From: Prolixibacteraceae bacterium
GTDB lineage: Bacteria; Bacteroidota; Bacteroidia; Bacteroidales; Prolixibacteraceae
Direction of reading: 5' to 3'
Assembly (NCBI GenBank): GCA_028282705.1
Contig: JANQHI010000080.1
Location: 39,451-103,450 of the forward strand
Length of the DNA stretch: 64,000 nucleotides
The position numbers and the translations under genes were made by a program. The stretch's first letter is position 1. The number at the start of each line of letters is the position of its first letter. Positions 53,041 through 62,040 of the stretch are shown here, one piece after another. The notes beneath the pieces are model-generated. The model was given only the letters and a program-made list of their open reading frames with translations, was not told the DNA's origin and did not search any database.

Positions 53041-56000
53041 ATGATAGACACAACAATAAAAAAAGCAATTATCCTTGGATCAGGAGCCTTAAAGATTGGA
53101 GAGGCTGGAGAATTTGATTATTCAGGATCACAGGCACTGAAAGCCCTGAAAGAAGAAGGGGTTGAAACCATCCTTATAAACCCTAATATAGCCACCATAC
53201 AGACTTCTGATGACATTGCAGATAAGATTTATTTCCTTCCTGTAACCCCATATTTTGTAGAACAGGTTATCAAGAAAGAAAAACCACAGGGGATATTGCT
53301 AGCTTTTGGTGGGCAAACCGCCCTGAACTGTGGCGTTGAACTATACAGGTCTGGGGTACTCGAAAAGTATAACCTGCAAGTAGTAGGTACACCTGTACAA
53401 TCCATTATTGACACTGAAGACAGGGATATTTTTGCCAATATGCTGGGTGAAATCGGGGTTAAAACCCCAAAAAGCATTGCTGCAGAAAACCTTGAAGAAG
53501 CCAAAAAAGCAGCACAAAAATTGGGCTTCCCAATCATTATCAGGGCTGCTTATACCCTTGGTGGGCTGGGAAGTGGATTCTGTGAAAACCAGGAAGAACT
53601 TGAGAAACTGGCATCAAAAGCATTGACTTACTCTCCCCAAATACTTGTTGAGGAATCAATAAAAGGATGGAAAGAAGTAGAGTATGAAGTTGTTAGGGAC
53701 AAATATGACAACTGCATAACTGTGTGTAACATGGAAAATTTTGACCCACTTGGTATCCACACTGGTGAAAGTATTGTTGTAGCACCTTCTCAAACACTTT
53801 CCAATGCTGAATACCATAAGCTAAGGGCTATATCCATTAAAATCATCAGAAGGGTTGGTGTTATTGGGGAATGCAATGTGCAATTTGCCCTTGACCCTAA
53901 TTCTGAAGACTATAGGGTAATTGAAGTAAATGCGCGTTTATCACGCTCATCAGCCCTTGCATCAAAAGCAACAGGATACCCACTGGCTTTTGTTGCTGCA
54001 AAGCTGGGGTTAGGTTATGGGCTTCATGAATTAAAAAACTCTGTTACCAAAGTAACCACAGCCTGTTTTGAGCCAGCACTTGATTATATTGTAGTGAAAA
54101 TTCCGCGTTGGGACCTGAATAAATTTATAGGGGTTTCCAAAAATATTGGCAGCTCTATGAAAAGTGTGGGAGAGATCATGGCCATTGGGCGCACATTTGA
54201 AGAAGCCATCCAGAAAGGGATCAGGATGGTTGGGCTTGGCATGCATGGTTTTGTTGGCAATAAAGGAGAAATAAATATCAAGGAAATTGAGAAAGAACTT
54301 GTTGAACCTACTGACCGCAGGATTTTTGCCATTGCTGAAGCTTTTAACAAAGGTTACACCATTGATGAGATTTTTGAAAAGACTAAAATAGACAGGTGGT
54401 TCCTTCAAAAACTCAGTAATATTCATTCTATAAAAAAATCACTAAAAGAGTTTAATACCTTTGAAGAGCTTCCACTTGACCTTTTAAAATTGGCTAAAAA
54501 AGCAGGATATTCAGATTTCCAGGTTGCGCGCATGGTATTGGATAGTGCCAATAACAAAATACATGAAGACCTGAACAGGGTGAGAAAACTGAGGAAAGAG
54601 AATGGAATAACACCTTTTGTAAAGCAAATTGATACACTAGCAGGAGAATACCCTGCACAAACCAATTACCTATATTTAACATACAATGGTAGTGAACATG
54701 ACATTGATTTTGCAAATGATAACAAGTCAGTTATTGTACTTGGTTCAGGCGCATATAGGATAGGAAGCTCAGTTGAATTTGACTGGTGTAGTGTGAATGC
54801 CATTAACACTATCAAACAGGAAAATTACCGTTCAGTAATGATCAACTACAACCCTGAAACAGTAAGTACTGATTATGACAGCTGTGACAGGCTTTATTTT
54901 GATGAACTGTCTTATGAGAGGGTAATGGATGTAGTTGACCTGGAAACTCCTAATGGTGTAGTTGTTTCAATGGGAGGGCAAATCCCAAACAACCTGGCTA
55001 TGAAGCTGCACAACCAAGATGTACCTGTATTGGGAACCTCTCCTATAAAAATTGACAATGCTGAAGACAGGGAGAAGTTCTCCTCTCTGCTTGATGAGCT
55101 TGGGGTAGACCAGCCACGCTGGGAAAGGCTTTCTACTATTGAAGAGATACATAAATTTGTGGATGAAGTGGGTTATCCAGTCCTGATCAGGCCATCCTAT
55201 GTACTGTCAGGAGCTGCCATGAATGTGGTTTCTAACCCTGACCAACTTGAACATTTCCTTGACATGGCTGCAAATGTTTCAAAGGAACATCCTGTAGTTG
55301 TTACAGAATTTATTGAACAAGCAAAAGAGATTGAGATTGATGCAGTAGCCAGCAATGGGGAAATAGTTGCCTATGCCATTTCTGAACATGTTGAATTTGC
55401 AGGGGTACACTCAGGTGATGCAACCATAGTCTTCCCTCCACAAAAATTATATATTGAGACCATCAGGAGAATTAAAAAAATATCCAGGCAAATTGCAAAG
55501 GCTCTGGAAATATCAGGACCATTTAATATGCAATTCCTTGCAAAAGATAATGACATAAAGGTAATTGAATGTAACCTTAGGGCATCAAGGAGTTTTCCAT
55601 TTGTATCAAAAGTGATGAAGATCAACTTGATTGAATATGCTACCAAAATTATGCTGGGGATACCTGTCCAAAAGCCTGACAAATCATTATTTGAATTGGA
55701 TTATGTTGGTGTGAAAGCTCCCCAGTTCTCATTTGCCAGGCTGTTGAATGCTGACCCTGTCTTGGGGGTTGATATGTCATCAACTGGAGAAGTGGCTTGT
55801 ATTGGGGAATCTTATTATGAGGCTATATTAAAGTCTATGCTTTCAGTTGGGTATACCCTTCCTGAGAAAAATATATTGATATCTTCAGGCCCATCAAGGT
55901 CTAAAATTGAATTGCTAAACAGTGCCAGGATGTTGAGGGAAAGAGGGTATAACCTTTATGCAACAGAAGGCACCAGCAAGTTCCTGCTTGATAATGGAGT

Positions 56001-56274
56001 GGAAAATACATTGCTCTACTGGCCTGATGAAGAAGGAAGCACACCCAATACACTTGACTACATTAAACAGAAAAAAATTGACTTAGTGATCAACATCCCT
56101 AAAAACCATACAAAACGTGAGCTTAACAATGGGTATATGATCAGGAGGAATGCTGTTGATTTTAATATCCCACTTATTACAAATGCACGTGTAGCCAGTG
56201 CCTTTATCTATGGTTTATGCAAATACAAGCTGGAAGACATGGCCATCAAAAGGTGGGATGAATACCATACTTAA
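53041..56274 (+). CDS. carB: Carbamoyl-phosphate synthase large subunit CarB
   Basis: A 1077-residue enzyme of full length. It has two ATP-grasp halves (about residues 1-400 and 555-935), with an oligomerisation region between them and a C-terminal MGS-like allosteric domain from about 940. Conserved blocks include ILGSGALKIGEAGEFDYSG and its second-half copy VLGSGAYRIGSSVEFDW, and AYTLGGLGSGF. It makes carbamoyl phosphate from bicarbonate, ammonia and two ATP, in complex with CarA. Confidence 0.97.
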   Translation: MIDTTIKKAIILGSGALKIGEAGEFDYSGSQALKALKEEGVETILINPNIATIQTSDDIADKIYFLPVTPYFVEQVIKKEKPQGILLAFGGQTALNCGVELYRSGVLEKYNLQVVGTPVQSIIDTEDRDIFANMLGEIGVKTPKSIAAENLEEAKKAAQKLGFPIIIRAAYTLGGLGSGFCENQEELEKLASKALTYSPQILVEESIKGWKEVEYEVVRDKYDNCITVCNMENFDPLGIHTGESIVVAPSQTLSNAEYHKLRAISIKIIRRVGVIGECNVQFALDPNSEDYRVIEVNARLSRSSALASKATGYPLAFVAAKLGLGYGLHELKNSVTKVTTACFEPALDYIVVKIPRWDLNKFIGVSKNIGSSMKSVGEIMAIGRTFEEAIQKGIRMVGLGMHGFVGNKGEINIKEIEKELVEPTDRRIFAIAEAFNKGYTIDEIFEKTKIDRWFLQKLSNIHSIKKSLKEFNTFEELPLDLLKLAKKAGYSDFQVARMVLDSANNKIHEDLNRVRKLRKENGITPFVKQIDTLAGEYPAQTNYLYLTYNGSEHDIDFANDNKSVIVLGSGAYRIGSSVEFDWCSVNAINTIKQENYRSVMINYNPETVSTDYDSCDRLYFDELSYERVMDVVDLETPNGVVVSMGGQIPNNLAMKLHNQDVPVLGTSPIKIDNAEDREKFSSLLDELGVDQPRWERLSTIEEIHKFVDEVGYPVLIRPSYVLSGAAMNVVSNPDQLEHFLDMAANVSKEHPVVVTEFIEQAKEIEIDAVASNGEIVAYAISEHVEFAGVHSGDATIVFPPQKLYIETIRRIKKISRQIAKALEISGPFNMQFLAKDNDIKVIECNLRASRSFPFVSKVMKINLIEYATKIMLGIPVQKPDKSLFELDYVGVKAPQFSFARLLNADPVLGVDMSSTGEVACIGESYYEAILKSMLSVGYTLPEKNILISSGPSRSKIELLNSARMLRERGYNLYATEGTSKFLLDNGVENTLLYWPDEEGSTPNTLDYIKQKKIDLVINIPKNHTKRELNNGYMIRRNAVDFNIPLITNARVASAFIYGLCKYKLEDMAIKRWDEYHT

Positions 56275-56304
56275 TATTTTTGAAAAAAAATTAAGCTAAA
56301 TATG

Positions 56305-56336
56305 AAGGTAGCTAAATTAGCTGCCTTTTTTATTGG
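56305..56336 (+). terminator. carAB terminator
   Basis: AAGGTAGC pairs with GCTGCCTT (one G-U pair) around TAAATTA and runs into six T, about 30 bp after the carB stop. Confidence 0.75.
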
Positions 56337-56351
56337 AATAATTGTGGGGAA

Positions 56352-56391
56352 AAAAGAGAGGCTACCCATCAAAATAGGTAGCCTCTCTTTT
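56352..56391. terminator. Strong hairpin terminator, probably for the leftward small ORF
   Basis: AAAAGAGAGGCTACC and GGTAGCCTCTCTTTT form a perfect 15-bp stem with a 10-base loop and A/T flanks on both sides. It lies 28 bp after the stop of a leftward 42-codon frame and can also back up carAB termination. Confidence 0.75.
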
Positions 56392-56419
56392 GAAAATTTT
56401 TATCTTGTATTAAACAGAA

Positions 56420-56548
56420 TTAATTCAGCATCATCTTAAAAGACCAATCAATTTTTTTTACAGATTTACCAACCTTACTTTTAGGAATATTGACAGGAAC
56501 TTTCAATTGCACTTTCCAAACTTTTGTATAAACTTTCTCCATTTTCAT
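56420..56548 (-). CDS. Possible 42-residue protein
   Basis: An ATG at 56548 opens a frame encoding MKMEKVYTKVWKVQLKVPVN, then IPKSKVGKSVKKIDWSFKMMLN. It is a basic, amphipathic small protein with no signal peptide. A purine-rich GGGGAAAAG precedes the ATG and a strong terminator follows the stop codon, both of which favour a real gene. I know no homologue and coding status is uncertain. Confidence 0.4.
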   Translation of the reverse strand: MKMEKVYTKVWKVQLKVPVNIPKSKVGKSVKKIDWSFKMMLN

Positions 56549-56796
56549 CTTTTCCCCAAGCCTTTAATTACTGTCTTTCATTTAATTCCTTCAATTTAAC
56601 AAATTTCATACCAAAAAAACATGATAGTTTTTCAGAAAAAACAGCTAGTTGTAAACTCTTAATTGTTCATAAAGATGGGAAACACCTAAAAAGGTTGCGT
56701 GAAATAAGAAAAAGAGCCATAAAACAGGATACCTTCACATGCTAATTGTTAAGTTCCAAGCTTTAAAGCATAAATAAATTGAAACTGACAGCCCTA

Positions 56797-57117
56797 TTAA
56801 TTCATAACATTAGCCTTAAACCCCCTTTTTACAATGGCTTCCTCGATTTCTTCAATAGTAGCTTTTGATTTATCAAACTTCACCATGGTTGTTGAATCAG
56901 CAAGGCTGGTTTCAACTGACTCTACACCAGCCAATTGCCCTACCCCTTTATTTACAGATTTTACACAATTCCCACAATGTAAGCCACTAACTGAAAAGGT
57001 AACCTCTGTTAATTCTATATCAGTCTGAATAGTTTGGTTTTCTTTCTTGGTAGATTTACCATTTTGGCAAGAAACTAGGGCAACAGCAAAAAATACGAAC
57101 AGGAAATACTTCATCAT
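56797..57117 (-). CDS. Heavy-metal-associated (HMA) domain lipoprotein
   Basis: A 106-residue exported protein. The lipoprotein signal MKYFLFVFFAVALVSC (Cys17, counting the first of two Met) is followed by a short Lys/Gln-rich linker and one ferredoxin-like HMA domain. The metal site is GLHCGNCV with the CXXC pair. Such domains bind Cu(I), Zn(II) or Hg(II); anchoring to the periplasmic side suggests metal capture or hand-over. It begins 2 bp after the DUF302 gene, so the two form an operon. No metal ATPase is adjacent. Confidence 0.85.
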   Translation of the reverse strand: MMKYFLFVFFAVALVSCQNGKSTKKENQTIQTDIELTEVTFSVSGLHCGNCVKSVNKGVGQLAGVESVETSLADSTTMVKFDKSKATIEEIEEAIVKRGFKANVMN

Positions 57118-57119
57118 AC

Positions 57120-57608
57120 TTATTTTTGAATTACTGATGCTAAGATAGCCTCATTTTCATTACCTGCTTCAGCCATAACCTTTTTAATTTTTTTTCCAAG
57201 GACTGATGATACCAACCCTGCATTCATCCTTGAAACATATACTTTCCCATCTTTAGCTTCATAAACTGCAACCCTGCATGGCATAAGGGCAGAAACAAAC
57301 CTCTCTTCATTCCCTCCCAGAATTTGGTTGGCTAATGATGGTTTACATATTGAAAAAACCTTTACAGGCCTTACATCAAACCCATGTTTTTTCATTGTTG
57401 CCTGCAAATCATATTGGTTAGGCATACTCCATTTGTATTCAGAAACTGATTTTTCAATGACCTGTACAGTTTCATCAAAAGAAAAATTACTCTCATCAAC
57501 TAAGAACATTTGCTTGGGCAAGATCACCACTGCCATAATAACTGTTAGTGCAATGCCAACAATTAAACCTAAGATGAACATACTAAATCCTTTCATTTTA
57601 TTAAACAT
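57120..57608 (-). CDS. DUF302 protein with N-terminal membrane anchor
   Basis: A 162-residue protein. An N-terminal hydrophobic helix (FSMFILGLIVGIALTVIMAVVIL, about residues 8-30) tethers a DUF302 domain. That domain shows the family's FSFDETVQVIEKSV start, VRPVKVFSICKPSLANQIL and the block ALMPCRVAVYEAKDGKVYVSRMN. DUF302 function is unsettled; members often occur with metal or sulfur genes. The single Cys in MPC and the one in SICKP might bind metal, in keeping with the HMA gene 2 bp downstream. Confidence 0.82.
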   Translation of the reverse strand: MFNKMKGFSMFILGLIVGIALTVIMAVVILPKQMFLVDESNFSFDETVQVIEKSVSEYKWSMPNQYDLQATMKKHGFDVRPVKVFSICKPSLANQILGGNEERFVSALMPCRVAVYEAKDGKVYVSRMNAGLVSSVLGKKIKKVMAEAGNENEAILASVIQK

Positions 57609-57647
57609 TTCTAAATATATAGATACAACAATATATCAATTATAAAG

Positions 57648-57665
57648 TTCTTAAATATTTAAGAA
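57648..57665. promoter_or_regulatory. Perfect 18-bp palindrome upstream of DUF302-HMA
   Basis: TTCTTAAAT-ATTTAAGAA is an exact palindrome 40 bp upstream of the DUF302 start codon. The position and AT-rich form suit an operator for a dimeric repressor such as an ArsR-type metal sensor; no such regulator is encoded nearby. There is no U-run, so it is not a terminator. Confidence 0.5.
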
Positions 57666-57717
57666 TTATACTAACTTTTAGAGATTTAAATTACCAGTAT
57701 ACAAATCACATGCATAC

Positions 57718-57756
57718 AAAAAAAGAACCATCCTCTAATAAAAAGAATGGTTCCTT
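57718..57756 (-). terminator. lon terminator
   Basis: On the minus strand AAGGAACCAT pairs with ATGGTTCTTT (one bulged or mismatched base) and runs into a U-tract. It lies about 32 bp after the lon stop codon. Confidence 0.75.
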
Positions 57757-57787
57757 AGGTAGTATAATTATTTTGATGCATTCAGGA

Positions 57788-60244
57788 CTAAGCCACTTTT
57801 ATGGCATTTTCCACTTTTGTTTTTAGCAGTGATATTTCAAGGACATCCATAATGGTTTTTACAAAATGGAATTTAAGCCCTTTTAGGTAAATATCTTTTA
57901 TTTCCTCTAAATCCTTTTTATTGTCTTTTGAAAGGATTATTTCATTTATCCCTGCCCTTTTAGCAGCTAATATTTTCTCTTTGATACCTCCAACTGGCAA
58001 TACTTTTCCCCGTAAAGTGATTTCACCAGTCATGGCAATGTTCTTCCTAACTTTCCTTTGGGTAAAAGCAGAAGCTATTGATGTAACCATTGTTATACCC
58101 GCAGAAGGTCCATCTTTAGGGATTGCCCCTTCAGGAACATGCACATGTACATTCCAGTTTGAAAAGGCTTCAGGGTCTATTTCCAACACTTCAGCATGAG
58201 ACTTCAAGTACTCGTGAGCCAACATGGCTGATTCTTTCATCACATCCCCCAGGTTTCCAGTAAGTGTAAGTGCACCTTTTCCTTTACTAAGGCTTGTTTC
58301 AACATATAATATCTCTCCTCCAACTGCTGTCCATGCAAGCCCAGTTACCACACCTGCAAAATCATTTCCCTGGTATTTCTCTTTGGTATATTCAACCACC
58401 CCAAGGTATTCCCTGATATCTTCCCTGGTTAGTTTTTTATTGTATGAATCTTCAAAAGCAATTTTTTTAGCAATCCTCCTGATCACTTTGGCAATTTTTT
58501 TATCTAATTCACGCACACCAGATTCACGCGTGTAATTTTCAATAATATTCTCAATAACATCTTTAGAAAAAGTTGCATCACTTTTTTTGAGCCCATGGTT
58601 TTTAAGCTGCTTAGGTATCAGGTGGTGCTTGGCTATCTCTATTTTCTCTTCAACCAGGTAACCACTTACTTCAATAAGCTCAAGCCTGTCGCGCAAAGGA
58701 GGTGCTATGGTATTTAATGTATTGGCTGTGGCAATAAACATCACCTTTGAAAGGTCATAATCTACTTCAAGGTAGTTATCATGGAATTCTGAATTTTGCT
58801 CAGGGTCAAGTACCTCCAACAATGCTGAAGCAGGGTCGCCATGAAAATGTTTGGAAACTTTATCAATCTCATCAAGTATAAAAACCGGGTTTGACGATTT
58901 TGCTTTCTTTACATTTTGAATGATCCTACCTGGCATGGCTCCAATATATGTTTTCCTGTGCCCCCTAATCTCTGACTCATCATGCAGCCCTCCCAGGCTT
59001 ATACGCACATAATTGCGCCCAAGAGCCCTGGCTACTGATTTCCCTAATGATGTTTTACCAACCCCAGGAGGTCCATACAGGCAAAGGATTGGAGATTTCA
59101 TATCATTCTTCAACTTCAGTACAGCCAGGTGTTCCAACATCCTCTCTTTTACTTTCTCTAACCCATAGTGGTCCTCATCAAGCACTTTGCTGGCATGTTT
59201 AAGGTCAAAATTATCTTTAGTGAATTCATTCCAAGGCAGGTCAAGCAAAGTCTGGCAAAAAGTATACTGTACAGAATATTCACCAGCAGCAGGGTTTAAC
59301 CTGGTTAATTTTTGGACTTCTTTATCAAAGAATGCCCCTATCTCTTTTGACCACTTTTTCTTTTTTGCTTTTTCTTTTAATTCTTCTATTTCCTGTTCAA
59401 TGGGATTGCCACCCAGTTCATCCTGGATAGTTTTCATTTGTTGGTGCAGCATAAACTCACGCTGCTGCTTATCCATGTCTGTCTTTACTTTTGACTGGAT
59501 ATCTTTCTTTAATTCAAGTAGTTGAACTTCTTTCACAAGAAAGCTGATTGCTTGTACCCCTCTTTCTCTTAACTCATCAATCTCCAGGAGGTTTTGCTTG
59601 TCATCAACAGCAATGTCTGTATTAGAACAAATGAAGTTGATCAGGAATGTTGAATTTTCAATGTTTTTTACTGCAAATGATGCTTCAGGCGGCACATTTG
59701 AAGCAAACTGGGCTATCTTAATTGAAAGGTCTTTTAAGGAACCAACAATAGCATTATACTCATGGCTGTCTCCACTTGGAGTGATATCAGTCAATGGGTC
59801 TACAGCTGCTTTATAATAAGGCTCTGATTCTACAAACTCCCGTATTTTATACCTTCTTTTTCCCTGGATAATAACAGAAGTGGAACCATCAGGCATTTCA
59901 AGTACCTTCAAAATTTCGGCAACAGTACCAACATCATATAAATCATTGGGGACTGGCTCATCAATCTTATAATTTTTTTGAGCTATGGTACCCAGAAGCC
60001 TGCTCCCACGGTAAACATCCTTGATTAAACGCAATGATTTTTTCCTTCCAACTGTAATAGGAAGCACAACCCCAGGAAACAGGACTGTATTCCTTAAAGG
60101 TAAAATTGGTAGTATATCCGGAATTTCAACATCTCGTAAATCTGAATCATCACCATCTGCAATAATTGGAAAGATCTCAGCATGTTCGTCCATTAAATCA
60201 GAAAACATGATACCTTGAAAATCTTCGTTTTTAACCTCACCCAT
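57788..60244 (-). CDS. lon: ATP-dependent Lon protease
   Basis: An 818-residue LonA protease degrading misfolded and regulatory proteins in the cytoplasm. The N-terminal LON substrate domain spans about residues 44-240 ([19 protein letters not shown]). A coiled region follows, then the AAA+ module with Walker [14 protein letters not shown] near residue 390 and Walker [10 protein letters not shown]. The protease domain has [11 protein letters not shown] with the catalytic Ser near 711, and Lys in [14 protein letters not shown]. The length is normal. It is monocistronic, with its own terminator. Confidence 0.97.
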   Translation of the reverse strand: MGEVKNEDFQGIMFSDLMDEHAEIFPIIADGDDSDLRDVEIPDILPILPLRNTVLFPGVVLPITVGRKKSLRLIKDVYRGSRLLGTIAQKNYKIDEPVPNDLYDVGTVAEILKVLEMPDGSTSVIIQGKRRYKIREFVESEPYYKAAVDPLTDITPSGDSHEYNAIVGSLKDLSIKIAQFASNVPPEASFAVKNIENSTFLINFICSNTDIAVDDKQNLLEIDELRERGVQAISFLVKEVQLLELKKDIQSKVKTDMDKQQREFMLHQQMKTIQDELGGNPIEQEIEELKEKAKKKKWSKEIGAFFDKEVQKLTRLNPAAGEYSVQYTFCQTLLDLPWNEFTKDNFDLKHASKVLDEDHYGLEKVKERMLEHLAVLKLKNDMKSPILCLYGPPGVGKTSLGKSVARALGRNYVRISLGGLHDESEIRGHRKTYIGAMPGRIIQNVKKAKSSNPVFILDEIDKVSKHFHGDPASALLEVLDPEQNSEFHDNYLEVDYDLSKVMFIATANTLNTIAPPLRDRLELIEVSGYLVEEKIEIAKHHLIPKQLKNHGLKKSDATFSKDVIENIIENYTRESGVRELDKKIAKVIRRIAKKIAFEDSYNKKLTREDIREYLGVVEYTKEKYQGNDFAGVVTGLAWTAVGGEILYVETSLSKGKGALTLTGNLGDVMKESAMLAHEYLKSHAEVLEIDPEAFSNWNVHVHVPEGAIPKDGPSAGITMVTSIASAFTQRKVRKNIAMTGEITLRGKVLPVGGIKEKILAAKRAGINEIILSKDNKKDLEEIKDIYLKGLKFHFVKTIMDVLEISLLKTKVENAIKVA

Positions 60245-60431
60245 AGTTTTGTATTAAATGACAATTTGTCTGAACCCAGCTTAGTAAAAAATAACAGTTT
60301 GCAAATTACAATTGTTATGCCATATCCAATAAACCTGATTAACATTGAATTTTAACTACCATATAAGAAAAACATACTGCCAAAATTGGAAAGATTTTCC
60401 AAAAATGGAAATAATTACAAACGATATGACA

Positions 60432-60460
60432 TAAAAAAAGCCCCGCCTTCACGGAGCTTT
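60432..60460 (-). terminator. rpmE2 terminator
   Basis: On the minus strand AAAGCTCCG pairs with CGGGGCTTT (one G-U pair) and runs into seven T. It lies 20 bp after the rpmE2 stop codon. Confidence 0.8.
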
Positions 60461-60479
60461 ATATAAATTTCTTAGGTAT

Positions 60480-60743
60480 TTATTTTTTCCTATCGTCCAT
60501 ATGTTTTTTATACCTGTTCATAAACTTATCAACACGCCCTGCAGTATCAACAAGCTTAACTTTACCAGTATAAAATGGGTGTGATGTATTAGAAATCTCC
60601 AGTTTTACCAATGGATATTCTACACCATCAACTTCAATTGTCTCCTTTGATTGAACAGTTGACTTTGTTAAAAAAGTATGTCCATTGGATATATCTTTGA
60701 ACGCAACCATTCTATAATTATCGGGATGTATTCCTTTTTTCAT
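60480..60743 (-). CDS. rpmE2: 50S ribosomal protein L31 type B
   Basis: An 87-residue ribosomal protein bL31. [20 protein letters not shown] and [20 protein letters not shown] are the family's blocks. It lacks the CXXC zinc site of type A L31, so it is the zinc-independent form, often favoured when zinc is scarce. It has its own promoter and terminator. Confidence 0.95.
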   Translation of the reverse strand: MKKGIHPDNYRMVAFKDISNGHTFLTKSTVQSKETIEVDGVEYPLVKLEISNTSHPFYTGKVKLVDTAGRVDKFMNRYKKHMDDRKK

Positions 60744-60770
60744 TTTTCCTTAGCTTTAAAAAACGGTGTG

Positions 60771-60801
60771 CAAAGATAAATATTGTTCAATTAATTCCAA
60801 A
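60771..60801 (-). promoter_or_regulatory. rpmE2 promoter (TTTG-N19-TATCTTTG)
   Basis: On the minus strand, TTTG (60801-60798), 19 bp, and TATCTTTG (60778-60771) fit the Bacteroidota consensus exactly. The predicted leader is about 20 nt. Confidence 0.65.
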
Positions 60802-60827
60802 GAAAATTAGCTTTTTATATTACTTTT

Positions 60828-62006
60828 TTACCCTGCTATTTCACCGCCCCCAATAACTGGTGCCCTTTCAAAATTCTTCTCTCTGTCAAAAAGGTAACGC
60901 ATTGTATAATGTGTCTTTACATGCTTCCCGCCCACTGACTCATATAAAGAAACAATTTTGGGGTTAAAATCACCTGCCCATGAAAGCTCAACTTCTTTAT
61001 ACCAGGGTTTTTTAAGCATTAATTTATCCTGGTGCCAGAAAATGGCTGACTCAATTCCTGACTTTTGAAATTTTGGCACAACCCCCATAATCAAAATGCG
61101 GGTGCGGGTCATTACACGCTTTTTCTTGTAATATATAAATTTCAGGATATTCCACATGTTCAATTTCCCATTTAACCTCCTGAGTATTTGGTTTATATCA
61201 GGTATCATAACAAATAGGGCAATGGGAGTTCCTTCATGGTAGGCAAACCATATAAATTCAGGATCAATAACAGCTTTTGATGTTTTTATGAAATCCCTCA
61301 GGTCATCTTTATCAAGGGGCTGGAAATGCTCATGAAATCGCCAGGCTTCATCATAAATATGTGCAAAATCATCAATATACTTTTCGGCATTTTTATAGTC
61401 AAAATGCTCAAAGCTGTAGGCAGGTTTATTGGCTACCCAACCTGCTATTTTCCAGAACCTTTCCGGAAATGGAACAGAATAATCAAGGTGGTAGCTGAAT
61501 TGTTTGAAAAATATTTTAAACCCATAGTTCTCAAATAGTTTCACATAATACCCGGGGTTATATGGCATCCCATATCCCTGAGGCATAAACCCTTTAGCCA
61601 ATAATCCCCAATTCACATAATTTTCCCCAAAATTTATAGGGCCATCCATGGCTTCCATGCCATTTTTTTTTAGCCAACCACGGGCAACATCAAAAAGCAT
61701 ATTGGCTGCTTCCTGATCATTTATACATTCAAAAAAACCACAACCACCAGTTGGCTGGTCATACGTATAAGCTTTATTAAAATTAATAAAAGCTGCAATC
61801 CTGCCAATTAGTTTCCCATCATCATTCTTAAGTACCCACCTGACAGCTTTCCCGTTTTTAAATGAAGGGTTTTTATCAGGGTTGAAAATATCTTCAACCA
61901 TACCTTCAAGGGGGCATGCCCAGTTGGGGTCATCTCTATATATTAAGTGGGGTATTTTATGAAATGCTTTTTTGGCATTCTTTTCTATTACTTCAACGAG
62001 CTGCAT
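60828..62006 (-). CDS. GNAT-like protein of unknown function, paralogue 1
   Basis: A 392-residue cytosolic protein with a GNAT-like feel: a central GRIAAFINFN strand, then DQPTGGCGFFECIND and MEAMDGPINFGENYVNWG. The second half carries another acyltransferase-like segment (ILIMGVVPKFQKSGIESAIF), which resembles the CoA-loop region V-P-x-x-x-x-x-G. It may hold two GNAT-type domains. The substrate is unknown. It is a clear tandem duplicate of the next gene, 34 bp away on the same strand. Confidence 0.75.
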   Translation of the reverse strand: MQLVEVIEKNAKKAFHKIPHLIYRDDPNWACPLEGMVEDIFNPDKNPSFKNGKAVRWVLKNDDGKLIGRIAAFINFNKAYTYDQPTGGCGFFECINDQEAANMLFDVARGWLKKNGMEAMDGPINFGENYVNWGLLAKGFMPQGYGMPYNPGYYVKLFENYGFKIFFKQFSYHLDYSVPFPERFWKIAGWVANKPAYSFEHFDYKNAEKYIDDFAHIYDEAWRFHEHFQPLDKDDLRDFIKTSKAVIDPEFIWFAYHEGTPIALFVMIPDINQILRRLNGKLNMWNILKFIYYKKKRVMTRTRILIMGVVPKFQKSGIESAIFWHQDKLMLKKPWYKEVELSWAGDFNPKIVSLYESVGGKHVKTHYTMRYLFDREKNFERAPVIGGGEIAG

Positions 62007-62040
62007 GTTTTTGTCTCTAATTTTTTAAAGCCCTACTAGC

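Noticed and set aside
56524..56745. Rightward open frame of 73 codons after carB
   Set aside because: Overlaps the leftward small frame and shows no domain, signal or spacing evidence.
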